Part shown: piece after piece, positions 26,656 through 35,341 of the stretch
Numbering within the stretch: the stretch's first letter is position 1
Layout of the letters: each line of letters starts with the position of its first letter
Source: Microvirga sp052115485
GTDB taxonomy: Bacteria > Pseudomonadota > Alphaproteobacteria > Rhizobiales > Beijerinckiaceae
Assembly: GCF_052115485.1 (NCBI RefSeq)
Contig: NZ_JBFRGU010000001.1
Span: forward strand, 806,001 to 870,000
DNA: 64,000 bases
Direction: 5' to 3'
Made by a program: the position numbers and the translations under genes
Notes under the pieces: model-generated
The model's database searches: none
The model's input: the letters and a program-made list of their open reading frames with translations, nothing else
Told to the model about the DNA's origin: nothing

Positions 26656-27354
26656 TTATTCCGCAGGCGCTTCAGGCTTCTTAACTCTATTGCGACCAGC
26701 CAGTTCCCGCAGCCAAAGGCGGTGATGCCGCCAGGCCCACCCTCCCGTCACGGAGCCGCGCGTCATGGCGTGTATGGTGCCCCGCACCCAGATCGCCGCG
26801 TAGACATGGATGATCCAGACGCAGATGATGACCACCGCCGCCAGGGAATGGACCAGAACCGCCACACGCTTTTGCGGAATGGTGGTCCATTGATAGAAAT
26901 ACTCATCCCACATCAGCACACCGCTGACGATGAGGATGAGGATCAGGGTTGTCATTCCCCAAAAGATGAACTTCTGTCCGGCATTATATTTGCCGACTTC
27001 CGGCATCCTTTCTTCATGGCCTGCGAGCAGATCGTTCGCACGCCCCAGCCATTCCGCGTCGACGGGCTTCGGCAGATTTGCGCGCCAGAACCGGAAAAAC
27101 AGACCGGCAAAGCTGAAGAAAAGAATAACGCCGATCCACGGGTGAATCGCCCGCGTATTCTCCCCGCCACCAAAAAGGCCCGTAAGGAAGAAGAGTGACG
27201 GATGGAAAAGCGCCAGACCGGATAGAGCAAGCAGGATCAGACAGGTCGCCGTGACCCAATGATTGATCCGCGCGCCCTTTCGATAGCGATCCACCGTTAC
27301 CGGCTTTCCAGGAATGATGGCGTCTCCCGATTCAATGTCATCCGGTTCCATCAC
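26656..27354 (-). CDS. fdnI: Formate dehydrogenase cytochrome b556 (gamma) subunit
   Basis: A 232-residue inner-membrane subunit with four hydrophobic segments, the first following RINHWVTATCLILLALSG. His residues in NHW, IHPWIG and the LVHSLAAVVIICVWIIHVY segment are the expected haem b ligands. It passes electrons from the beta subunit to quinone. The C-terminus is short and basic. Its start overlaps the fdnH stop by four bases. Confidence 0.94.
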   Translation of the reverse strand: MMEPDDIESGDAIIPGKPVTVDRYRKGARINHWVTATCLILLALSGLALFHPSLFFLTGLFGGGENTRAIHPWIGVILFFSFAGLFFRFWRANLPKPVDAEWLGRANDLLAGHEERMPEVGKYNAGQKFIFWGMTTLILILIVSGVLMWDEYFYQWTTIPQKRVAVLVHSLAAVVIICVWIIHVYAAIWVRGTIHAMTRGSVTGGWAWRHHRLWLRELAGRNRVKKPEAPAE

Positions 27355-28301
27355 GCCTTATCCTTCACCAGTTTCTCGGCATTCTCCTCATCGGCACGCG
27401 TGACGCGATTGGGCTTGACCATCGCCGAATGGAGAATTCCCGCTGCGGCGGCCAACCCCATGGCGGCAAAGCCCACATATTTCGCAACGCCTTTCCAGGC
27501 GGTCACCACCGGGCTGATCCTGGGATCGCGCGGCAGGTTGGAGTAGATCTCCGGCTGATCGTTGTGGTGCAGAACGTACATCACGTGCGTCCCGCCGACC
27601 CCCGGCGGATCGTAGAGACCGGCATTGTCGTAGCCGCGCGATTTGAGGTCCGTGATGCGGCTGTCGGCCAGCTTCTTCATGTCCTCCTTGGTACCGAAGG
27701 AAATCGCGTGGGTCGGACAAGCCTTGGCACAGGCAGGCCCCTGCCCCACGGCCACACGATCCGAGCACAGCGTGCATTTATAGGCCGTGTGATCGACCTT
27801 CGAGATGCGTGGAATGTTGAACGGGCACCCTCGGATGCAATAGCCGCAGCCGATGCAGTTCTCATGTACGAAATCGACGATGCCGTTGGAATATTGCACG
27901 ATGGCGCCAGGTGCGGGGCAGGCCTTGAGACAACCCGGATCCTCGCAATGCATGCAGCCGTCCTTGCGGATCAACCATTCGAGATTCCCGGTCTTGGGAT
28001 TGTCCCATTCCGTGAACCGCATCAACGTGAACATTTCCGGCGTGAGATCGTGCGGGTTCTCGTAGACACCCACATTCGTCTCAATCGCTGGGGTCGTATC
28101 GTTCCATTCAATACAGGCCGACTGGCAGGCTTTGCAGCCGATGCATTTCGACACATCGATGAGCTTCGCCACCGGTTCCAATTGCCGCGTCGGTGGCGGG
28201 ATGTTCGAGGCAGAGCGGCGAACGAGGTCTTTCTCGGAAAGATTCGAGACCACGTTCGTGACTGGCGGGTTGCTCTGCGCGTTATGCGGGCTCGGATCCA
28301 T
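27351..28301 (-). CDS. fdnH: Formate dehydrogenase iron-sulfur (beta) subunit
   Basis: A 316-residue electron-transfer subunit with four Cys clusters for [4Fe-4S] centres: CIGCKACQSAC, CMHCEDPGCLKAC, CIGCGYCIRGC and CTLC with CAKAC. A single C-terminal membrane helix (KYVGFAAMGLAAAAGILHSA) anchors it, as in E. coli FdnH/FdoH. It lies between the alpha subunit gene and fdnI. A repeat copy separates it from fdnG. Confidence 0.95.
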   Translation of the reverse strand: MDPSPHNAQSNPPVTNVVSNLSEKDLVRRSASNIPPPTRQLEPVAKLIDVSKCIGCKACQSACIEWNDTTPAIETNVGVYENPHDLTPEMFTLMRFTEWDNPKTGNLEWLIRKDGCMHCEDPGCLKACPAPGAIVQYSNGIVDFVHENCIGCGYCIRGCPFNIPRISKVDHTAYKCTLCSDRVAVGQGPACAKACPTHAISFGTKEDMKKLADSRITDLKSRGYDNAGLYDPPGVGGTHVMYVLHHNDQPEIYSNLPRDPRISPVVTAWKGVAKYVGFAAMGLAAAAGILHSAMVKPNRVTRADEENAEKLVKDKA

Positions 28302-28315
28302 CTTTGTCTCCTCGC

Positions 28316-28410
28316 CCGACCATGTCTCGTTGAAACATGATCGGGCTCCCTTTTCTAATGGCGCATGATCTTTCCGAAAAACCGGACTCCACTTTTTCGG
28401 ATCATGTGCT
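28316..28410 (-). repeat. Intergenic palindromic repeat, copy 5 (inside the formate dehydrogenase unit)
   Basis: On the minus strand it reads AGCACATGATCCG, AAAAAGTGGAGTCCGG, TTTTTCGGAAAGATCATGCG, then an inverted GATCATGTTTCAACGAGAC half. It fills nearly the whole 107-base gap between fdnG and fdnH, the largest gap inside the operon. It could form a stable mRNA hairpin that sets different levels for the alpha subunit and the genes behind it. Confidence 0.8.
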
Positions 28411-31400
28411 AAGCCGTCACCGGCCCGGTCGTGGGCTCGATATTGACAAGGAATGCCTTGTATTCAGGTGTCTCGATATTGGCGTCGCCGACGAAAGGCG
28501 TGAGCGAGTTCGGGCCCCAACCCTTCCTCGCCTGTCCCATGAAGCCCCAGTGCAGCGGAATGCCGACCACGTGCACGACCTTGCCGTCACACATCATCGG
28601 CTTGATGCGCTTGGTCACGACCGCCTTGGCCTTGACCTCACCGCGTTTCGACCACACCCGCACCCATGAACCGCCCGTGATGCCCTTCTCTTTCGCGAGC
28701 TCTTCGGAAATCTCCACAAAGAACTCCGGTTGAAGCACGGCATTCACCTTGTTGTGCTTCGTCCAGTAGTGGAAATGCTCGGTCAGCCGATAAGAAGTCG
28801 CCGCATAAGGAAATTCCTCCGACGTGGCGAATTGCGCCACATCGTCCTGGAAGATGCGCGCCACCGGGTTGCCGCGAATTTTCGGTGCAACCACGTTGGC
28901 GATCGGTGCTTCGAACGGCTCGTAATGGACCGGGAACGGCCCATCGCGCATGAGCCCGCGAGCGAACAGCCGCGCCGTTCCTTCCTGGTTCATGATGAAG
29001 GGACCGACCACATCGGGCTTCGCGTTCGGCGCGATGTCCGGCACATCGTAGCCGGACCATTTCGTGCCGTCCCACGAAATGAGTTTGCGCGTAGGATCCC
29101 ATGGCTTGCCCTGAAGATCCGCCGAAGCGCGATTATAGAGAATGCGCCGGTTGAGCGGCCACGCGAAAGTCCAGTTCAGATAGGCGCCGGTATCGTCCGG
29201 ATCCGAATTGTCGCGGCGGGCCATGTTGTTGCCGGCCTCGTTGTAGCAACCGGAATAGATCCAACAGCCACTGGCCGTCGAGCCATCATCGCGCAGCACC
29301 GAGAAGTTCACGACCTGCTTGCCCTTTTCGAGCACGACCTTGGTCGGGTCCGCCGGATCGTAGAGCGTCTCCACGGCATAGCCATTGATCTCCTTTGCCA
29401 ATTCATCCGCCGTCGGCTCGTCCGGGTTCTTGTAGTTCCAGGTGAGTTGGAGGATCGGGTCGGGATAGGCTCCACCCTCTTTCTCATAGAGCGCGCGCAG
29501 GCGACGATAGATCTGTCCCATGATCCAGTTATCGTTCTTCGTCTCGCCGGGAGGCGTGCCGCCTGCCCAATGCCATTGCAGCCATCGGCCGGAATTGGTG
29601 AGCGAACCGTCATCTTCCGCAAAACACGTGGCCGGAAGCTGGATCACCTCCGTCTGGATGGAAGCCGTGTCGACATCGTTGTAGATGCCGTGGTTCTCCC
29701 AGAAGCGTGAGGTTTCCGTGTCGAGCGGATCCATGGTCACGAGCCATTTCAGCTTCGAGAGCGCCTCCGTGATTTTCTTGCGATTCGGGAAGGCGAGCAG
29801 CGGGTTGAAGCCCTGGCAGAAGTAGCCGTTCACCATGCCCAGATGCATCATCTCGAAAGTGCGCAACACGTCATAAGCCGGCACGTCGAGCTTCGGCAGA
29901 TAGTGATAGGCGAAGTCGTTCTGCGCGGTCGCGGCGTCTCCCCACATGGCCTTCTGGAAGCTGACAAAGAACTTCTTGTAGTTCTGCCAGTAGCTCGTCT
30001 GGTTTGGGCGTAGCGGCTTGAAGACGCGACTCGACATATAAGTTGTGAAATCGGCCTCCTTTTCCACCGGGATGTTGAGATAGCCCGGAAGCAAGTTCGA
30101 CATCAGGCCTACATCGGTGAGACCCTGGATATTCGAGTGCCCGCGAAGGGCATTCATGCCCCCCCCACGCACACCGATATTGCCAAGGATCAATTGCAGC
30201 ATCGCCATGGTGCGGATGTTCTGCGAGCCCTTGGAGTGCTGTGTCCAGCCGAGCGCGTACATCGACGTCATAGTCTTCGTCGGCGTCGAGCACTCGGAAA
30301 TCATCTGCGCCACTTTCAGGAACTTATCCTTGGGCGTTCCGCAAATACGCTCCACCATCTCGGGCGTGTAGCGCGCCACATGCGCCTTCAGCATGTTCCA
30401 GACGCATCGCGGATTTTGCAGAGTTTCATCGACGACGGCAAAGCCGTCTGGCCCGATCTGGTATTCCCAGGTCGAGCGGTCATAGTCGCGTTTGCTCTCG
30501 TCATAACCTGTGAAGAGACCATCCTGATAGACAAGGCCCTCGTTCACCAGATAGGTCGCGTTCGTGAAGGCCTTCACGTATTCCCACTGCACCTTGTCGT
30601 TCAGCATGCAGTAATTGATGACGCCGAGCAGGAACGCGATGTCGGTCCCTTGCCGGATGGGTGCGTAGAAATCGGAGACGGAGGCTGAGCGGGTATAGCG
30701 CGGATCGACAACGATCAGCTTCGCGCCACGGTTGGCTTTCGCTTCCGTAACCCATTTGAAGCCGCACGGATGCGCTTCAGCGGCGTTGCCGCCCATGATC
30801 ACCACGAGATCCGTGTTCCGAATATCGGTCCACGAGTTGGTCATCGCGCCTCGGCCAAATGTTGGGCCCAAACTGGACACCGTGGGGCCGTGTCAAACGC
30901 GCGCCTGATTATCGAATGCGACGATCCCTGTGCTGCGGACGACCTTGTAAGTCACATAAGCGGTTTCGTTGGTGGTGGCCGATGCGGCGAGGAAGCCCAC
31001 CGTCGTCCAACGGTTGACCGGCACACCGGCCTTGTTGGCGGTGACGAAATTCGCGTCGCGGTCGTCCTTCATCAGGCGCACGACGCGATCGAGAGCTTGA
31101 TCCCAGGAGATCCGCTCGAACTTGTCCGATCCAGGCTTGCGGAGCATGGGGTATTTCAGCCGCGTTTCGGCTTTCACGAAATCCTTGAGCGCAGCACCTT
31201 TGGGACAAAGCGTTCCGCGATTGGTGGGGTGGTCCGCATCGCCCTCGATATGGACGATGTCGGCAACCTCACCCTTCCGCAGGTCGCCCTTGGAATACAT
31301 GATGATGCCGCAGGCAACCGAGCAATACGGGCAGGTATTGCGCGTCTCCATGGTATTGACGAGCTTGAAGGGTCTGATCGCAGCAGCCTGCGCCACTTCA

Positions 31401-31492
31401 AGATCCCCGAAGCCGAAAGCCCCGAGTGTGGTCCCCGCAACACCCACGCCGGCCGCCTTCAGGAAGCCGCGTCGTGAGAGTTCCATATTCAT
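28409..31492 (-). CDS. fdnG: Formate dehydrogenase selenocysteine-containing catalytic (alpha) subunit
   Basis: One gene of 1028 codons (1027 residues) with an in-frame TGA at 30893-30895 read as Sec200. The context is NQARV-Sec-HGPTVSSLGPTFGRG, matching respiratory formate dehydrogenase-N/O. The N-terminus has a Tat signal (SRRGFLKAAG) and the [4Fe-4S] ligands C54, C57, C61 and C96; the rest is the Mo/W-bis-MGD fold. The product acts in the periplasm with FdnH and FdnI. ATG 31492 has GGGAGGG five bases upstream. Treating the TGA as a stop would give two truncated products and miss the active-site residue. Confidence 0.96.
30864..30895 (-). promoter_or_regulatory. Bacterial SECIS element for Sec200 of FdnG
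   Basis: Counting the U of the UGA codon as 1, bases 15-16 pair with 31-32, base 17 is a bulged U, 18-21 pair with 27-30, and the loop AGUUU holds G23 and U24. The bulged U17 and loop G23/U24 are the bases E. coli SelB reads, and here they fall at the same numbers. The pairing includes one U-G. Confidence 0.88.
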
Positions 31493-31862
31493 GGCAACCC
31501 TCCCTTCGTTTCTGCACTGCAGCGTCTATCGACCTGAATCTAGGTTAGTTTTAAGAATTTCCAGTGGCAAAGTGTCCAGCTGCTTTTGGGACATTCACCG
31601 CCTGCCAAGCTTTCTCCCCGCCTCGCGCGTATTGCGCGTATTGACGATCACGTCCCCCGCCACAGAATGAAGGCGTGTCCTTCACGACCGCTCCCGCGTT
31701 GCGGGGCTTCATGGCGTCTTTGCCGGAGCGCGCGATGTTTTCGCGGTCGCGGTTTTGTGAGGACGCTCGCAATCCTTCAAACCATTTCTTCACGAGCCAC
31801 GCACCGGCGCGTCGCAGATCGCCTGCGCGGATAAGGCTCGTCCTCCAACGGGAGCTCTGCCC
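31493..31862. other. 370-base intergenic region between divergent fdnG and the transglutaminase-like gene
   Basis: No coding frame here looks real. It must hold the fdnG promoter (minus strand) and a promoter for the gene at 31863. A GGGAGGG ribosome site for fdnG lies at its left edge and GGGAGC for the plus-strand gene at its right edge. A tandem GCGCGTATT pair occurs near 31630. No confident operator or sigma-factor site was identified. Confidence 0.5.
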
Positions 31863-32954
31863 ATGAAGACCCGTCGCGAAATACTCATGACCGGCGCCGC
31901 ATTGTCCGCCTCTTTCGCGTTGCCGCGATCAACCTTTGCCGCTCCTGTCGCTGCCGAAGGGTGGCGGCAATTTGACGTCGTCACGAGCCTTGAGGTCGCT
32001 GCTCCTGCAGGTCGGTCGCAAGCCTGGATTCCCCTCGCCGGCTTCTCCGCGCGGAATTGGGCGCGAGCGGAAGGCGACACCTGGCAGACCAATGCCAGCT
32101 CAGCCGGAATTGTCGAGGACCCGGTCTACGGCGCGAAGATGCTTCATGCGATCTGGGATGAGGGAACGGTCGCGCCCATGATCGCCGTGACGAGCCGGTT
32201 TTCGACGCGCGACCGAGCCATCGACCTCACGGGCACCGGACAAGCAGAGGCTTTGAGCGAGGCTGAGCGTAAACTCAATCTCGCGCCCACGACTCTCATC
32301 CCCACCGACGGCGCAATCAAGGCGCTTTCCGACAAGATCACGACTGGCGCTGATGGAGAAATCGCCAAGGTTCGCGCCATCTACGAATGGATGGTCGAGA
32401 ACACATTCCGTCGCGCCGCCACACGCGGCTGCGGCGAAGGCGATGTGGCCACTATGCTGAAGGTCAACGATTTCGGTGGCAAGTGCGCGGATCTCAACGG
32501 CCTCTTTATCGGGCTCGTGCGTGCAGCTGGTATTCCGGCGCGCGATATCTATGGTGTGCGCGTTGCACCCTCGAAACTCGGATACAAGAGCCTCGGTGCT
32601 AATTCCCCGACTATCACCAAAGCGCAGCATTGCCGCGCCGAGGTTTATTTCTCCGATCACGGTTGGGTGCCTATGGACCCGGCAGATGTGCGCAAGGTGA
32701 TGCTGGAAGAAACGCCCGAAGGGCTGCCTCTCGACGCTCCGAGCGTAATCGCGGCACGCAAGATGCTCTTCGGCGCGTGGGAGGGAAACTGGCTGCCCTA
32801 CAACACCGCGCATGACATCGCGCTTCCCGGCTCCCAAGGACCTGCCGTCGGCTTCCTCATGTACCCGCAGGTGGAGACCGCCGCCGGGCGGCTCGATTGC
32901 CTTTCGCCGGATCTGGTGAAGTACTCGATCACTGCGAACGAGGTGAATATCTGA
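31863..32954 (+). CDS. Tat-exported transglutaminase-like protein in the formate dehydrogenase region
   Basis: A 363-residue protein with a Tat-like signal (MKTRREILMTGAALSASFA, cleaved near TFAAP) and a C-terminal transglutaminase-like/papain-fold domain. The catalytic triad is visible: Cys in FGGKCADLNGLF, His in QHCRAEVYF and Asp in WVPMDPAD. Such domains can be peptidases or protein cross-linkers. It is divergent from fdnG and 19 bases before the fdhD frame, so it is probably co-transcribed with fdhD. A link to formate dehydrogenase assembly is only suggested by position. ATG at 31863 with GGGAGC upstream. Confidence 0.85.
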   Translation: MKTRREILMTGAALSASFALPRSTFAAPVAAEGWRQFDVVTSLEVAAPAGRSQAWIPLAGFSARNWARAEGDTWQTNASSAGIVEDPVYGAKMLHAIWDEGTVAPMIAVTSRFSTRDRAIDLTGTGQAEALSEAERKLNLAPTTLIPTDGAIKALSDKITTGADGEIAKVRAIYEWMVENTFRRAATRGCGEGDVATMLKVNDFGGKCADLNGLFIGLVRAAGIPARDIYGVRVAPSKLGYKSLGANSPTITKAQHCRAEVYFSDHGWVPMDPADVRKVMLEETPEGLPLDAPSVIAARKMLFGAWEGNWLPYNTAHDIALPGSQGPAVGFLMYPQVETAAGRLDCLSPDLVKYSITANEVNI

Positions 32955-32973
32955 GCGCGGCCTCACGGCGAGT

Positions 32974-33846
32974 TTGAGCGGGCAGCCTTCGCGTGTAAGC
33001 TCATCTCAACGCCTGCACAGAGGAGGTTGTCCGCTGCGCGCTTCGGAGGATGTTTCTACCGTCATCGTGCCATTCGACGAAGGCGATGCCTCGGCGGCAA
33101 GCCGCGCCGTGCCTGTCGAAACGGCAATCAATCTTATCTACGGCGGCCTCCCTTTCGCGGTCATGATGGCGACACCCACCGACCTTGAGGATTTCGCCTA
33201 CGGCTTCAGTCTCACAGAAGGCATCGTCGAACACTCGGGCGACATCCGCGCCGTTCGGGTTGCAAAAGAAGAGCGCGGTTTGAGGCTTGAGATCGATCTC
33301 GTTTCCGAACGCCTCCACGCACATCTCGCAAGGCGACGAGCGCTCGCTGGCCGCACCGGGTGCGGCCTGTGCGGGATCGACGATCTCGCTGCCTTGCCAA
33401 GCTCCCGCTCTCCCGAGCATGCCGCACCGCGCTTGTCGGCGACCGCAATCGCTCGTGCGTTAACGGCCCTCGACGATGCGCAGCCGCTCAACCGCGAGAC
33501 GCATGCCGTCCACGCCGCCGCCTGGGCCGACCTCGACGGTCGCCTCATCGTGGTGCGTGAAGATGTCGGCCGTCACAACGCTCTCGACAAACTCATCGGC
33601 GCTCTTTTGCGCTCGGGGACGCCCGCCAACGAAGGCTTCGTCATCGTCACAAGCCGCTGTTCGTTCGAACTCGTGGAAAAAGTCGCGGCCTTCGGCGCAC
33701 GAACCCTCATTGCTATCTCGGCTCCGACATCCCTTGCCTTGGAACGCGCCCGCCAACACGACATAACTCTGATCGGCATCGCCCGGCGCGATAGCATGAC
33801 GGTATTTCATGGACGAGAAAGAGTGACGGTCGACGCGATGATTTAG
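32974..33846 (+). CDS. fdhD: Formate dehydrogenase accessory sulfurtransferase FdhD
   Basis: FdhD takes sulfur from IscS and places it on the molybdenum cofactor of formate dehydrogenase. The key motif TGCGLCG has the two Cys that carry the persulfide, and VREDVGRHNALDKLIGA is the cofactor-binding signature. The frame opens at a TTG (290 residues); the true start may be further in, for example GTG near 32995 or 33066, since no start has a well-placed ribosome site. It completes the maturation set for the Sec-containing FdnG. Confidence 0.93.
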   Translation: MSGQPSRVSSSQRLHRGGCPLRASEDVSTVIVPFDEGDASAASRAVPVETAINLIYGGLPFAVMMATPTDLEDFAYGFSLTEGIVEHSGDIRAVRVAKEERGLRLEIDLVSERLHAHLARRRALAGRTGCGLCGIDDLAALPSSRSPEHAAPRLSATAIARALTALDDAQPLNRETHAVHAAAWADLDGRLIVVREDVGRHNALDKLIGALLRSGTPANEGFVIVTSRCSFELVEKVAAFGARTLIAISAPTSLALERARQHDITLIGIARRDSMTVFHGRERVTVDAMI

Positions 33847-34022
33847 GAGAACGTACAAGGACCGGCGTCAGCAGAAACGGTCAAAACTTAGTTGAGCAGC
33901 CTGTTCTCGAAGACAGGAACGTCTCGGCAGAAGGGCCTTATTCGCTGGTATTCATCCACACCCCGCATTTGCGCTCGTTGGAATAGACAGACGATGGGGC
34001 CGAAATTCCAGTAAAATCAGGA

Positions 34023-34047
34023 CCTTGCAAGCCATGCCCTTGCAAGG
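34023..34047. repeat. Inverted repeat, 9-bp stem with 7-base loop
   Basis: CCTTGCAAG, a loop CCATGCC and CTTGCAAGG. It sits between fdhD and tRNA-Gly. On the minus strand a short T run follows six bases later, so it may be a weak terminator for the tRNA gene. Confidence 0.4.
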
Positions 34048-34080
34048 ACGACCTCAGCCTCTCGATTTTTTGGAAAAGAT

Positions 34081-34155
34081 TGGAGCGGGCGATGGGAATC
34101 GAACCCACGACATTCAGCTTGGGAAGCTGACGTTCTACCTCTGAACTACACCCGC
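34081..34155 (-). tRNA. tRNA-Gly (anticodon CCC)
   Basis: The minus strand folds into a full cloverleaf: acceptor GCGGGTG with CGCCCGC (one T-G pair), anticodon stem TCAGC/GCTGA around loop TTCCCAA giving anticodon CCC, and T loop GGGTTCGATTCCC. CCA is encoded at 34081-34083. It reads the GGG codon. Confidence 0.95.
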
Positions 34156-34507
34156 AAACACTAACAATATCAGCAATTTAGGCGCCTCAGCGGATTTTGC
34201 TGAGGGCTTTATGTGCTATTTGTGTGCCCTTCGTTTTTAGCAAGATGGTAGCGATGGCGTCAAACGCATTCTCATGGATCCTTGCTCGGGAATAATTCCG
34301 AGGTCAGCGGCTACTCGAAGCTCGGAGGCGTGCGAGACGACCGTGCGCCCGAGCGACACCATCCACACCGCGCCTTATCGAAAAAAGCTCACTTGGATAT
34401 CGGCGGCCCAGGCTGAACCGACAACGAGATGCACGAGGCAGGTCCCGACAAAATTGGGCTCGTCGCGAATGCGACGTGATATCTGAGATGGCTGCGTTTG
34501 AACGTAT
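34156..34507. other. 352-base non-coding stretch beside tRNA-Gly
   Basis: No frame here looks like a gene, and the base composition of its first part is more AT-rich than the surroundings. tRNA-Gly genes are common integration sites, but no integrase and no copy of the tRNA 3' end was seen nearby, so an old attachment site is not supported. The tRNA promoter should lie at its left edge. Confidence 0.4.
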
Positions 34508-34921
34508 TCAATATGTCTCCCAAAGCCCCGGTGTCGCGAGTTCGATCAAGTGACCGTCCGGATCCCGGAAGTATAGACTGTGGCCGCCACGCGACCAGTC
34601 CACGTGACTCTCGATGTCGATGCCATGCGCTTCCAGTGAAGTCTCCCATTGAGGCAAGTCTTCGGTCGCCACGGCAAAGGCGATGTGCAAAGAGCCATCC
34701 CCGTCGTGCCCGGGGATGATCCCTCCGGGAATGGTCATCGCATTCGCCGACTCGCCGCGTTTGAAAAGCAAAAGAACGTTCCTGCCGTTCACATCGAAAG
34801 CGCACATCCGGTCGTTGGAAAGAAGAAGGCGAAGCTCCATGACCGTCGTATAGAACATCTTGGCTCGGTCGAGATCATCGACATAGAGCGCGGTTTCCAA
34901 GATCGCGTTCAGCTTCGGCAT
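34508..34921 (-). CDS. VOC-superfamily (glyoxalase/bleomycin-resistance fold) protein
   Basis: A 137-residue protein with the paired beta-alpha-beta-beta-beta modules of the vicinal oxygen chelate fold: LETALYVDDLDRAKMFYTTV at the start of the first and SHVDWSRGGHSLYFRDPDGH in the second. The His of LHIAFAV and the Glu of LIELATPG are likely metal ligands. Members act in glyoxal detoxification, ring cleavage or drug binding; the substrate cannot be told here. Confidence 0.9.
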   Translation of the reverse strand: MPKLNAILETALYVDDLDRAKMFYTTVMELRLLLSNDRMCAFDVNGRNVLLLFKRGESANAMTIPGGIIPGHDGDGSLHIAFAVATEDLPQWETSLEAHGIDIESHVDWSRGGHSLYFRDPDGHLIELATPGLWETY

Positions 34922-35062
34922 CCCACGGCTCCCGAACCTTCATTGTCTTTCCAGGCGAAGATACCACCCGAGGCACGGAAAACAATTTGGCATTGTGCGG
35001 GAAGGTCATTGCGCAATCATAGCCGTTGGCAAATCATGAAGCTGTTTTCCACGGAGCAGGCC

Positions 35063-35335
35063 ATGCCGTTCAACATCGACCCTCTTATAGCGCTGGGTGT
35101 CGTCCTAGCCACGGCCACGACGGATGCGGCCTATGTCTTCTTCAACGCCGCCGTCGTCGCGCGGCATCGCTTCAGAGCCGCCAATTGGAGTGGAATCTGG
35201 TATCTGCTCTCGGCCTTCGCCGTCATCAGCTATACGGAACACGCGGTCTATGTGGTTTTCGCCGCCATCGGCTCTTGGATCGGGGCCTTCATGTCCGTCA
35301 GTTGGCTCGTGCGGGCCCCGCGGGCGCGGGGCTAA
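35063..35335 (+). CDS. Small three-helix membrane protein of unknown function
   Basis: A 90-residue protein with three hydrophobic segments: LIALGVVLATATTDAAYVFF, IWYLLSAFAVISYTEHAVYV and VFAAIGSWIGAFMSVSWLV. The ATG at 35063 has GGAG six bases before it; an in-frame ATG at 35036 lacks one. I do not recognise the family with confidence. It converges on dcd with a few bases between stops. Confidence 0.72.
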   Translation: MPFNIDPLIALGVVLATATTDAAYVFFNAAVVARHRFRAANWSGIWYLLSAFAVISYTEHAVYVVFAAIGSWIGAFMSVSWLVRAPRARG

Positions 35336-35341
35336 AGCGCC

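Noticed and set aside
28409..31492. Two separate formate dehydrogenase fragments or a pseudogene with a nonsense mutation.
   Set aside because: The break is a UGA at the exact Sec site, a SECIS hairpin follows, and all Sec machinery genes are adjacent. One selenoprotein gene explains everything.
31551..31793. An 80-codon open frame on the minus strand upstream of fdnG.
   Set aside because: No recognisable family, no ribosome site, and it overlaps the region needed for two divergent promoters.
34274..34486. A 70-codon open frame after tRNA-Gly.
   Set aside because: No family resemblance, no ribosome site and biased composition; not supported as a gene.
34081..34507. Integration site of a mobile element at tRNA-Gly.
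   Set aside because: No integrase, no direct repeat of the tRNA 3' end and no cargo genes were found.
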